A program made the position numbers and the translations under genes. From the NCBI GenBank assembly GCA_963575745.1, contig CAUYUJ010014328.1, positions 227,353-291,352 of the forward strand: a stretch of DNA of 64,000 nucleotides, read 5' to 3'. This document shows positions 11,161-21,734 of the stretch, in pieces. This DNA is from Prorocentrum cordatum. Its lineage: Eukaryota > Sar > Dinophyceae > Prorocentrales > Prorocentraceae. Each line of letters opens with the position of its first letter. The first letter of the stretch is position 1. The notes below the pieces were generated by a model. That model was not told where the DNA came from. It was given only the letters and a program-made list of their open reading frames with translations, and did no database searches.

Positions 11161-13370
11161 CTACTGCGTCATCTCGTACACTTCAGATGCCCGTTGCTGC
11201 CGGGGCCGACCGCGACGACGACGAACTGCCCAATTTTGAAGTGCACCGTTGTTTTGACATGCGATTTTCCTCACCAGCGAGTGGCCCCCACTTGCAGCTA
11301 TTTTGCCGTAGAGCTTTCGTTGTCTGTCAAGAGGAAGTTCAAACAGAGGTGTCTCCTGCGCTTTATTCAAAGTCTCCACGTTGCTTACTCTGGACACGTA
11401 TGAACGTGGAGAACCAAGAATCTTGCGCACGCATCTGCAATGCAATGCATCCAATCTGTTGATGTCTGCTTTGAGTAGCCACAAAGAATCCAAGGAGTAC
11501 AGCAGCTTGCTGACCACGCAAGTGGTATAGATGTTTCGTTTCCGGCGCTTCCCGATTGAGGTGCGCGACCAAACCCTCTGCAATGTGTTGAAAATGTCTG
11601 TACTTTCCCCCGACCTTCGGGACAGCTCGTTTCCAGCCTTACCGTCGCAAGATACCAAGCCCCCCAAGTAGATGGCGCCCCTCGCGGTCTTGATGGGTTC
11701 GCAGGTGGGTCCCCTGACTTCCCCGAGAGAGATATGTTTATCTGAATCGTTTTGTCCCAGTTCAATTCTAAGCTGTACCTCTGCCCTTCTGTCACAATCG
11801 CCCTCAACATAGTCTGCAAATTGCTCGGGTGCTGCGAAACCAACAAGGTGTCGTCTGCATGCAAGATGTCCCGGGAAACGACGCAGTCCGGCTCCTCTTG
11901 CAGAACCAATCCGGCCAACGCGTCGTGCAGCATAACCGTTTGAACGGCGGTAAACAACTAGGGGCTCAGCGGGCATCCCTGGGCAATCCCAGCTGGTTGT
12001 TTTCTCTCGACCCACAGTGGTCCCCGATCGTACAGTACTACCTCTCCGCGTAAATCCCCTGCACCCTTTTTACAAGTGGCCCAGGGGGCCCAAATCTCTC
12101 AAGCGCAGCGCACACGCATTCCGGTATAAGACGATCAAAAGCCTTGGCCCAATCCAACAATAACAATATGAGCCCGCCACTATTGCTCAAGTGCGCTGCG
12201 TTCACCATCCGTCGCACCAACATCAAAGCGTCCGCTGTGCAGCGTTTCGGCCGGAAGCCAAACTGGGACTCCCGCATTCTACTTTCACAGCCTCCGTCGA
12301 TAAGCCTCTGGTGGATCATTGCCGCAAGCGTCTTGTATCCCACGGCAAGGAGGGAGGTCGGCCTGTAGTTGCTAAGTAAACACGCGTCGCCTTTCTTGAA
12401 CAATAAAATGACGTTGGCTCGCTTCCAAGATGCGGGTGAAGCTTTGGTCTCCCAACATGTCTGACATACGTGCAGTCGTGACGCACATGCTCCCGAATCG
12501 TCTGCGAGGATCTGCCCAAATTCTGGTGGGACGTCGTCGGGCCCGGCGGCTTTCTTTTTCTTCATCTTCTGGATTGCTGCCCTCAGCTCGTCCAGCGAGA
12601 ATGTATTCGTATTGATTGGGAGTACGCTTCCAAGCATATGTGTGCTTGTTGGTGCCAATTCGGCGAATTTCACTCGCCACTGCACTTTGTCGAGGTGTTC
12701 CGCAAGAGCGTCTGGCCTGGCTGCCGTGTCGGTGAGGTTCCCGTCGAGATCTTTCACACCAGCGTGTTTGCGAGCAGCATGTTTGCGCAAACGCCTAACT
12801 GCATCCCAGCCCCCACCCACCAAAGTAGAATCTAACCAATTCGCACGGTCCTTCTGCGCAGCTCGGCGTACCATTTTGTTGTAGTTCTTCTCGGCTGTGT
12901 AATCCCCGGCTCGGCGATACTGGTTTCTCTGTTCGATCAATTCCAACGTCCCTGAAGATATCCAGCGTCGTCGGGCTAAAGCGGGGCGCGACGGCACCTG
13001 CTTTGAAGCTTCCCCGAAGGCTGCCTCCAATCTCTGGGCGGCGCCGTCGATCGAGACCGATCCTCCTGAAGTAACACATCTTTCTTTGAATGTATATGTA
13101 AAGGCTTTCTTTGTAGCCGGGTGTGATAAAGCAGACACGTCAAACTTTGCAATGTGCTTTGTACCAGTGCCTCGGGCGAAGCAAAAAAATATCTCGGCAA
13201 TCGTCAAGAAGTGGTGGCTGTTCAAAGCGACCTCCCGGATGGTCCTGCAGTCCTTTACCAATGGAAGAACAGAGTGGTGACATAACATGTGATCAATTTG
13301 TGAGAAAGCCTCTGGAGTAGCGAGGTCCATCGGTGAACGCAATCTGGTTGTCCGCGACATAAGTAAGATA
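11161..13370 (-). pseudogene. LINE A: endonuclease tail and reverse transcriptase
   Basis: A 5'-truncated non-LTR retrotransposon. The frame at 13,360-12,038 begins with the end of an AP-endonuclease (FSQIDHMLC, with a decayed SDH box) and runs into RT: AAGPDDVPPE, KRANVILLFKKGD with SNYRPTSLL, ESQFGFRPKRCTADAL, and motif A LLLLDWAKAFDR. The frame then changes. Motif B GIAQGCPLSP lies near 11,990-11,957 and is followed by an in-frame TAG. Motif C reads HADD instead of YADD. The last frame (to 11,161) gives the thumb/C-terminal part (AIYLGGLVSCDGK, YTTCVVSKLLYSLDSLW, and a basic RRGRPRQQ end). Two frame changes, a stop and an altered catalytic box make it inactive as read. The 5' truncation is typical of target-primed reverse transcription. 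Confidence 0.9.
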
Positions 13371-13389
13371 CTGCGTCGTCAACCGCGAA

Positions 13390-14494
13390 GCTACCCAGAA
13401 ATGCAGAGCTTTCATCTCGGCACCGTCTGAACAACACCTGGAAGAGCACCAAACATAGAAACTTGCAAGTGGGAACCCGTCTCACTTGCCACCTGGGCCA
13501 AGCCTAGCCCAACACTGCAAAACCTGGCGTCTCTGGAATCCTCGCCGCCGCTCGCGTCGCCGAACAGCAGCCGTAAAGTTCCGTCAACAAACCCGTCATT
13601 GAAACCTGCCTGAAACCAAAACTCTTGATCGGCCGGCGCGGGCACTCTCGTCCACAAGGCAGGCATGGCCCCACGAAGCCAGTACCCTGGCGCGGACTCG
13701 TGCTGTGTCACCGCCGTCATGTAGAGGTCGTCGGCTTTGGTATAAGTAGGGTGGCGGATATTCTTATCACACTCCCATATACGATGACATGGAAACTCGT
13801 CTTTCTGCTTGCACCTGGGACAGAATGAACATCTGAACTTTCGTAGCCGCCTGAGCCGGTCTGAGCCTTGGCCACCAACCTCCCGCCATGACAGTCGCCA
13901 GTCATTCAGAGAGCCTCCGCACCATCGGGATCTGCTCATGCTGCCTCAGGAGTAAACTGAGGGAATGCACGTCAATCCCTCGGCCCAAGCCTCCTCCACA
14001 GACATGTTGCTCGGCTGCTGCCCACAGAAGCTTTTCCGATGACTGGCCAAAATCCAGGAACAACCATTACGTGTCATTCCACGCCGAGATATCCGAATGA
14101 CCTGCCTCAGGGAACTGCCATTCTGTGCAATTTTCCATGATCCAGCAAGCCGGCGAAACTGGGTCCCACCCCCGTTCAAGAAGCGCCAAGATAACCGCCG
14201 ACATTGGACCTCGGACCCATCGGGAACGCTAGGATTGGGGGAGACCAGGAAGATGCTGGACCACACCATTCCACGATCGATGTACGCGCCCACGAATCTC
14301 TGGCCAAGCGAGCCACTGCTGCAACCACGACCGTAGGGATTGCTGGGGGTACCGCACTCCAAGATCGAGACCAGGCGCCTTAACATCGGGGATGGACAGG
14401 CCCCCCTTTAGTAAAACGTGGTTTAGTGAAAACGACCTGAGGCCCAAACCTGGCGGGCGCAAACCTGGAAAATAACGGCCACTGCGCCCTCTCG
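13390..14494 (-). pseudogene. LINE B: C-terminal fragment with CCHC and RNase H start
   Basis: A different non-LTR element, joined head-on to the truncated 5' end of LINE A. In order: a post-RT connection segment (LLKGGLSIPDVKAPGLDLG; frame 14,462-14,229), the frame 14,386-13,946, an in-frame TGA, then 13,939-13,412. The last holds a zinc motif C-x2-C-x8-H-x4-C (CPRCKQKD then CHRIWEC, 13,822-13,769) and the first catalytic Asp of RNase H (LLFGDASGG, about 13,558). It reads through GALPGVVQTVPR and stops just before the expected Glu. EMKALHFW in another frame suggests the Glu survives a frameshift near 13,415. The first 109 bases (14,494-14,386) recur at 63,892-64,000. Confidence 0.8.
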
Positions 14495-14717
14495 AGAACC
14501 GAAAACGACCAGTTCACTAATCGACGTGTCACTGTTGGGGGTTCTGTCCACCCCCGATGATAGCAAGGGTGGAAGACAGACAACACCCGCGGCCCCTGGA
14601 CGAGACCGCGGCGAGGAAGAAGCCCAGCGGCGGCGGAGAATCCGTCCGGGGGCGTCGAGCTCCCGTCCCTCCCGTCCCTCCCCTCTCTCCCCTCTCTCCC
14701 CCCTTCCTCCCTCTTTG

Positions 14718-14877
14718 AAGGGGCCCTGGGACACACAGATAAATACATACAAGTAAAAAGATTCCCCAGATCTTCCCATATCTTCTGGGTGTTTGTCTTC
14801 CCCCCCCATTCCCATATTTTCCCTCATTTTCCTGGGAATCGATGATTCATTGTGTCTGTGTGTTTTTTTCCCCTTCC
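14718..14877 (+). repeat. Dispersed 160-bp repeat, copy 2
   Basis: Second copy of the unit at 2,796-2,953, same orientation. It starts AAGGGGCCCTGGGACACACA and ends in the TGTGTCTGTGTGTTT block. Confidence 0.85.
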
Positions 14878-15327
14878 TCCCCCCTGGCCCATCACCTTTC
14901 CGCCTCCCTCCCCATCTGGCGGCACGACACTGGCGACACGAGAGTCCAGAGATCGTGCGGTCGACAGGCGCAGCCCTCCCCGTCCACCCTCCCGCCATCC
15001 GCCCTGCCTCATCGTCCATGCCCTCCCCTTCAGCACCTGACCCCCCCCCCCTCGATTTACTTCTCAGCCTCCCTCCCCTCCCCCTCCCCCATTCGCCCCT
15101 CCGACCCGGGGCGGCGGACGGGGACTCCTCAGGGATGCGCGACCCCTTCGCCAGGGCGCTCCCCCCTCCCCTTGCGCGTCCTTGTCTGGGTTGAGGCTGA
15201 TGCGGTGGCCGATCACATTCACCAGGATGCTAAAGCTGAACCTCGATCGTTAAAGGCTTAACGACTTCTGCCGTCCTTCGACTCGCGCTGGAGCGGCCGC
15301 GAAGTGCTCGAACTTTCCCTGGAGATC

Positions 15328-15412
15328 TCTGGATTTACCTGGATTTACCCAGATTTATCTAGATTTACCTGGATTTACCTCGATTTATCTGCATTTACCT
15401 GGGTTTATCTGG
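15328..15412. repeat. 10-bp TGGATTTACC minisatellite
   Basis: About eight copies of TGGATTTACC and close variants (AGATTTATCT, GCATTTACCT), head to tail. Confidence 0.9.
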
Positions 15413-15480
15413 CTCGATTCTCACAAGTCGATTGGCGAAAAGTCGACAAGCCCTTAGGGACTCGAAGGGGAAGTACGCGT

Positions 15481-15545
15481 TTTCCTCCTCCTCCTCCGAC
15501 GACGACGACGACGACGACCACCACCACCACCACCACCACCGACAC
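15481..15545. repeat. Mixed CTC/GAC/CAC triplet run
   Basis: Three short triplet blocks in succession: (CTC)n, (GAC)n, (CAC)n. Confidence 0.9.
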
Positions 15546-17404
15546 CGCCAGAAGGGCCTCCGAGCGCTTCACGAATTCGACCCAGGTGGGCCCCGAGACG
15601 TCAGGAGCCGCCCGAGAAGCCGCCCGAGACGGGCTCCCCGGAGGCGCCTCCGCCGCCCACCCCAGAGGTTCCCAAGAGGAGCCCACAGACCAGCCAAGGC
15701 CCCCTAAGATCAGGGGGACGTAAGACCTGGGGTACAGGGGACTCGGAAATCCCCGACGAGGTCGTCAAAAAAATGACGAGGCCGAGCCTGCACTTTGACG
15801 AGGCCTCCCGCTGCAGACATCCCACGAAACTCCTCCTCGTCAAAATCCGAGGCGCGGTCGTCAAAAAACGGTGGCGAACCCGAGTCCCGGCAAACCCGGG
15901 TCTTACGCTCCCCCGATAAGACTGCACTGGGAGGCTGCTGCAAAAATCAGGCCGAGGATGCTCACGAGGGGGCTCCCAGTCCGACGCTCCGACAGCAACT
16001 GCCACTGGGGAGAGCCCGCACACCCGCAGGGCCCCCGAGACTGCTCTGGAGGTTCCCGAGAGAAGGCGGCCGAGGATGGTCACGAGAAGGCTCTCAGGAG
16101 GCGGTTTCGGCGCTTCGGGAGCTCCCCCTCAGAGGAGTCCAAACCCCCCGAGAAGCGGCCAGTGCTGCACCGGGAGGCTTTTTCAAAAAGACGGCCGAAG
16201 GGTGGTGCCACATCGCTGTCGTTCTGGCATGGCTCCTCCAGGCACGCTCCTCCCGCTCCCGTTCCTCTTGCTCTCAGCACAGAACATGACAGCACATCAC
16301 ATCGCGCAAGGCCTGTCCACACTGTACTGGGGCATGTGACAGAAAACGATGATGCCAAAAGAGAAAGCTGCCAGTGTGTGAGCAGGCCTGCCCTCCGCGG
16401 TCTGCTGACACATAGGTGACATGGTGGAGACAAGAATAGGACGCGCGGGGAAGTGAGGTGCAGATCGTGGGAGTCTACGCCGCGACTACACAGGGGGGAA
16501 GAATGGAAGGGAAGCAGAGGCCGATAACGAGAACGAAAACGATCAGAAGAAGAAGCAGGAGAAGCAAGGGACTGAGCCAGTTGAGCCACCATATGTGTAA
16601 GCATTGCCGACTTCGCAGAACCAACAAACCACAATCTGAGGAGATCCGGTCTCGTGTCAGACAAGACGGGCGAGACCTCACCAGTCCAAATGGCACTTCG
16701 CCTGGCAAAACTGGGCTAGACCGTGCGCGACCAGACCTCCCAAAGGAAGGCCACGACACGTTAGACCGCGTGACACTGGTCGCTCGATGGGCTTGCCGGG
16801 ACACGCGGAGCATCCAGTGCAAAAGTGGTAGGTCACAGTAGGAGGATGACCAGAGGAAGAGCAGGATGAGTGGCAGCAGGAATGGAGAGCAGAAGACGAG
16901 GGTGGAGCAGGAAAAGCAAAAAGAAAAGGAGGACGGGGAGGAGCCATCTGGAGCGGGAGGACACGCCCGGCAGGAACAGGGGCAAGAGAAGAAGAAGTCA
17001 AGACCCGATCAAGGGAGGCAGAGAGGAGTCGAGCCCGTGCCCCGCAAGCCCCGCTCGAGAACACCGAGCGGCACGACCTCGACCTGGCGACAAAGCTGCC
17101 TGCTGTGAGTTAGAGACCCGCAGGCCACACTCGAGATCACGACGTACGCGGCGCGACCCTGATACATAGGGGCTCACGGGGTGTGGGGGGGGGGCGGGGA
17201 GTACCCGTAAAATCGTTTGTTGTTGGCCCTACCGCGAAGATTGCAGAACAAACAAATGAAGAGGAGCCAGAGAGTGTCTTCCTTTCCTCCTTCTCCTCCT
17301 CAATTTTCGCTCTACGTAAATGACTCCTCCTTTTCGCGCCCCCAGATGTGTCTGTGGGCTGGGCGTTTCGCTGAAGACTTCCCCACCATTTATGATCCTG
17401 AAGC

Positions 17405-17662
17405 TTGAAGCCTGCAGAAGCTTCTAGGATGGAGGGTGGATTGTTTTCAACATGTGGTTGTCGCCATAGCGCCGCCCACATTCGTCTTAAAATTTGCAAC
17501 AACTTCAAGGATGGAGGGCACGTGGATTCAGAATCCGGCTCTCGCGTTAGCACCGGACACATAGGTCCCGAAAGGTGGAAACAGCATCAAGAATGGAGGG
17601 CGGCTCATTTTCAAAACGTGACCCTCGCCTTGGCGTCGCGCACATTCGTCGTGAAAGATTAG
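17405..17662 (+). repeat. R2 tandem family, first cluster
   Basis: About three diverged units of roughly 80 bases. Each reads GGATGGAGGG, then a TTTTCAAAACGTG-like stretch, CTCTCGCCTTAGCGCCGC or similar, CACATTCGTC, and a purine-rich end with TGCAA..CTTCAA. The same unit reappears at 50.49-50.79 kb and, more diverged, at 55.99-56.68 kb. No function recognised. Confidence 0.75.
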
Positions 17663-17879
17663 CTGTGTTCCCCAAGCACTGCTTGCATTTAGGGCTTCTT
17701 AGTTCTCTTTTGAGAAGCTGGCCCTGAATGTTGGTATGGCGGCTCCGTGCTCGCCGTCGCCGCCCGGCCACCGCCTCGTCGCCGCCCGTCGTCTGGCCTT
17801 GACTGTCGGTCTGGCGGCTCCGTGCTCGCCGTCGCCGCCCCGTCGCAGCCTCGTTTCCGCGCCGTCGCCGCTTCGTCGT

Positions 17880-19490
17880 CGCCTGAGTTCTCCTTTCTAA
17901 AAAAACAATAGACTCTGCCCCCCCCCCCGGCGTTATCCGTCCCCTTTCCGGGTACGTAAATCATATATGATTATGACCACATGTCCATCCGAAATGTGAA
18001 TTTACACTATCCAAGGGGGGGCGGTATCGGTTCCCCTGAAGTTCCCTTGTAAAAAACAATACGCGGGGACATTTTTTGTTCTGACATAAGACTGTTTAGC
18101 GAATCCCTTGCAACAGCAAAACGAAGTGCACACGCGCGCGTCGTCGCACGCGCATGCCGAAATCCTTCAAAAACCTTCGGTGTCGGAAGGATTTCGCAAT
18201 CGAGTTCCCAAAAAAACATACAAAAACATATGGTTTCGCAACACTGATTTGCTAAAAAGCTTACGTGCGAGCTCTTGTGTTTTTTTATTAAAGAAAAAAT
18301 GCTACCAAACGGGCTTCTCGCGCGCGCACGTCGAAATCTGTCGAACGCCCTTGCGCGCGTGCCGTCGCGAGAATCCTCTGTAAAAAATTAGACGAAATGC
18401 AGACGCGCGCGTCGTCGCGCGCGTATGCCGAAATCCTTCAAAACCCATCGGTTCCGCAAGGAATTCAACATCGTGTGTCCAAAAAACCTACAAAAACACG
18501 AGGTTTCGCAACACGGACTTTCAACAAAAGCGTGCGCGCGCTCTCTTGCGTCGTCGTCGTCGTCGTCGTCGCCGTCCTCCCTCCTCCCGCGTCGTCGTCG
18601 TTGTCGTCGCCTACGTCGTCCTCTGCTCTTCCTCGTGTTCGTCGTCGTCGTCCTCTTTGGCGTCGTGGTCGTTTCCGTCGTCGTTGTCGCCGTGGTCGTC
18701 CTTCCTCCTCCTCCCTCGTCGTCGTCGTCGTCCGTCGTCGGCGTCTCGTCGTCGTCCCTCCTATTTCGTCGCCGTCGTCGTCGTCGTCGTTGTCGTCGTC
18801 GTCTTCCCTCCTCCCCCGTCGTTGTCGTCGTCGGCGTCGCCGTCCTTCCTCCTTCTTCGTCGTTTGCGTCGTCACCGTCCTCCTTCCTCCCTCGTCGTTG
18901 TCGTCGTTGTCGTCGTTGTCGTCGTTGTCGTCGTTGTCGCCGTCGTCGTCCTCCCTTCCTCGTCGTCGTCTTCGTTGGCGACGTCGTCGTCTTCGTCGTC
19001 GTCGTCGTCGGCGTCAGCGTCGTCGTCGTCTTCGTCGTCGTCGACGTCGGCGTCGTCGTCGCCGCCGTCGTCGTCGTCGTCGTCGCCGTCGTCGGCGTCG
19101 TTGACGTCGTCGTCGTCGTCGGTGTCGTCGTTGTCGTCGGCGTCGTCATCGTCGTCGTCGTTGTCATCGTCGTCGTCGTCGGCGTCGGCGTCGTCGTCGT
19201 CGTCGGTGTCGTCGTCGTCGGTGTCGTTGTCGGCGTCGTCGAAGTCGTTGGAGACGTCGTCGGTGTCATCGTAGTCGTTGTCGGCGGCGTCGTCGTCGTC
19301 GTTGTCGCTGTCGTAATCGGCGTCGCTGTCGTTGCGAAGTGCCATTTGGTACCCACCGTCACGGTCTTAAGAGATTTTACATCCCAAGTTGCGGGTGGGT
19401 GGGTGGGATGTTTGCGCGAGCAGTGGAGTGGACAACTCACTGCGAACAGAAATTAATTACACAACATAGGTCGCACCACCTGGATTCTCC
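17880..19490 (+). repeat. R1 repeat family, copy A
   Basis: A composite of about 1.5 kb. It starts TTCTCCTTTCTAAAAAAACA, continues with GGCGTTATCCG and CATATATGATTATGACC, then AATACGCGGGGACAT, two GCGCGC-rich units about 270 bases apart (18,120 and 18,391), an 800-bp GTC array, and an end with GCGGGTGGGTGGGTGGGA and a GCGCGAGCAGTGGAG tail. The whole layout recurs inverted at 51.77-53.34 and 53.34-54.86 kb, and diverged in the same orientation at 48.20-49.35 kb. Long frames inside it are translations of the array. Confidence 0.85.
18540..19335. repeat. (GTC)n array within R1 copy A
   Basis: Nearly 800 bases of GTC/CGT triplets with GCC, GTT and CTC variants. It gives poly-Ser, Val, Arg, Thr and Asp frames on both strands, none of them credible genes. 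Confidence 0.95.
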
Positions 19491-19669
19491 TTTCTAAAAA
19501 CAGAAAATAGATTCTACTCCCCCCAGATTATCGGTACCCCTGCTCGTATTGCAATCCCACCAGCCCTCTGGGCGCAGGCGCGTTTCCTTTTCCAACCTCT
19601 TTTCTTTCCCTGCTCGGGAGGTTTACCTCCCCCCCCCTCCCTGGGTGTGGACGGGCTCCCCCGCGATGT

Positions 19670-20245
19670 GTCAGAGCGTCCTTTTTGGCCCAAGATAGCT
19701 CCAAGAGGGCTTTAGATAGCCCAAGCTGGCCTCCAAAATTGCCCAAGATACCTCAAGATAGCTCATGATAGCCTCTGACACGCACCCGGGAGATCTCAAG
19801 ACGGCCCCAAGACGGTTTCAATTGCTCTCCGAGCCCCCAAGAACCAACCCCCTCATAAGAGGCCAACACCCCTCAAACATCTGCGGAACTATATGTTGTT
19901 TGCCTTCTCGCTTTTTCGCATCCCATGGGCTCTTGAGGCCTCAAGATGACCGTAAGACGGCCTAAGGTAGCCCCAAGAGGTGCCCAAGAGGCCCCCATGA
20001 CGGCCCCAAGAGCGCTCCAAAAGCGGGCCAAGAGGGCCCCAAAACAGCATGTTTGAGCCTCCGAGGGGGCGACGGGAATTAAGACCCCCCCTCTTTTTGA
20101 ATAATGGGGCCCAAGACGGCCCCAAGAGGCCTCCCAGACCACCCGAAGAGCCCCAAGAGGGCTCAAAGACCCCCCAAGAGAGCCCCAAGAGGGCCCCAAG
20201 AAGGCCCCAAGAGGACCCCAAGAGACCCCAAGATGGCGCCCAAAT
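19670..20245. repeat. CCCCAAGA-type minisatellite
   Basis: Degenerate 12-base units such as GGCCCCAAGACG, GGCCCCAAGAGG and GCCCAAGATACC repeat through this interval. Related CTCCCAAGGCGG units lie at about 20.91-20.97 kb. Minus-strand LGPSWGPLG-like frames are repeat translations. Confidence 0.85.
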
Positions 20246-20439
20246 GGCATTGCGAGTCTTCGGAGAACCCCTCATCACGACATATCCCCAAAGCCCGACT
20301 TCTCGTCCTCCTTGTCATCGTCCGTCCGTTCCTTCCTTGCTTCTTTCCTGCCGCCTCCCTGCTCCTCTTCATCCTCCTCGCGCCGCGTTCCTCCTGATCC
20401 TCCTCCGCCTGCCGATCCTCCTTACGTGTTTTTCTTCAA

Positions 20440-20516
20440 CCTCCTCCTATTACTGCTCCTGCTGCTCCTCCTCCTCCTCCTCCCCCTCCTCCTCCTCCTC
20501 CTCCTCCTCCTCCTCT
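20440..20516. repeat. (CTC)n microsatellite
   Basis: A CTC triplet run with a few CCC and GCT interruptions. Confidence 0.95.
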
Positions 20517-20714
20517 TGCCCCCAAGATGGTCCCAGACATCACCAGCACCAGCAGCACCAGCAGTATCACGAACATCAACACCAGCAGCAGCGGTACGAG
20601 AAGCACAAACTACAACGACAACACCAACGATACCATCAGCTACAGCACCACCGACACCCTTCGCTACATCATATCTCCCAACTCACTGGTGTTGTCAATC
20701 AAGCCGCCGTGGTA

Positions 20715-20820
20715 AGACGCCACAGACGCTTACCACAGGGAACCTCACGGCGTATCTTGCACCAATGTGCATCGTAAACTTCAGTGGGGGCAGCTATGTG
20801 TGATCCTTGCTTTTCTGGCC
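20715..20820 (+). repeat. 100-bp direct repeat, copy 1
   Basis: AGACGCTTACCACAGGGAA through CTTGCTTTTCTGGCCCACT. It matches 21,447-21,545 in the same orientation with moderate divergence. No coding role seen. Confidence 0.7.
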
Positions 20821-21446
20821 CACTGTACGGACCCTCAGTTTTGATAACAGCAATGCCTGTGGGCACTGCGGTGCACGTAGACAGCTTCTGCGCCCTCACA
20901 ACACGCTCCCAAGGCGGTTGCGAAACCTCGTGCTCCCAAGGCGGTTGTGCAACTGCGTGCTCCCAGCGCCCCAAGAGGGAGGGCCTCGGACATGCCCCAA
21001 GAGAACGCAAAAGAGCTCCAGGTGGCGCCAAGATGGCACTGGCCTTGGAACCAACTGAATGGCGCAAGCACGCGCACAGCTTATGATGTTAGGGTCTAGG
21101 CAACGCCGAAGCGACGTCACCAATCCAACACACGGATGGGATGTAGAGCGAGAGCACCAAAGAAAATTGGCCATATCAACTCACATGAAAACGTCTCGGA
21201 ACCCAGAATTCTGAGGATGGCTCGGGCAAGACGGGCGGGAACGCTTCGCGGACCGCAAATCAAATCATCTGAAGTCCAAGCATTCCCGGTTTGTCTTACG
21301 CGAGGCAGGCGGAAAAATATCAAAACGCACGCGAGCTTAATATACAAATCCGTACAAGAGCTAAGATCAAGGAGGTCCATCGTAATACAACTCTACTCTG
21401 CGCAACACTGGCGTCGGACCGTAGATGCAACAACCTGCGCCAGACA

Positions 21447-21545
21447 CGCTTCCCACAGGGAAAACCACGGCGCATATTGCACGGATTTCTTTCATAAGCT
21501 TCACTGCGCCAAACTCTTTGTGGTCCTTGATTTCTGGCCCCAGGG
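21447..21545 (+). repeat. 100-bp direct repeat, copy 2
   Basis: ACACGCTTCCCACAGGGAA through CTTGATTTCTGGCCCCA, partner of 20,715-20,820. It lies just outside the 3' end assigned to the giant retroelement. Confidence 0.7.
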
Positions 21546-21646
21546 TACTGCCCACACAATTTGGACGTTCCCGACACGGCAGTGCGACCGGGTGCTTCCC
21601 GACGTTCCTGATTAACCAACTCACCTGGTAATCGTTTCTGGGTGGG

Positions 21647-21734
21647 CTGGTGGGGATATTTTTTGTTAGCAGCCGCAGGCGACAGCGCCAGCGGCGAGTA
21701 AGGTCCAAGCGGGCCGAAGACTGGTGGGGATATT
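21647..21734 (-). repeat. 3'-end pair of the ATATCCCCACCAG motif
   Basis: Minus-strand AATATCCCCACCAG occurs at 21,660-21,647 and 21,734-21,721, 74 bases apart. The 13-mer ATATCCCCACCAG occurs a third time immediately upstream of the spliced-leader relic at 48.19 kb. Used here as the element's 3' limit. Confidence 0.6.

Larger units (their letters stand above)
14495..17404. other. No gene recognised; repeats only
   Basis: Apart from the repeats listed separately (14.72-14.88, 15.33-15.41 and 15.48-15.55 kb), I see no protein motif on either strand. Short CGAGGTCGTCAAAAAA-type duplications lie at about 15.75-15.87 kb. Confidence 0.5.

Noticed and set aside
18397-19456. Very long frames on both strands (poly-Ser/Val/Arg/Thr/Asp), and similar ones at 51.8-52.9 and 53.3-54.7 kb
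   Set aside because: They are translations of GTC/GAC triplet arrays in R1. They exist in all frames at once and carry no motif.
19873-20278. Minus-strand LGPSWGPLG-type proteins
   Set aside because: Translation of the CCCCAAGA minisatellite.
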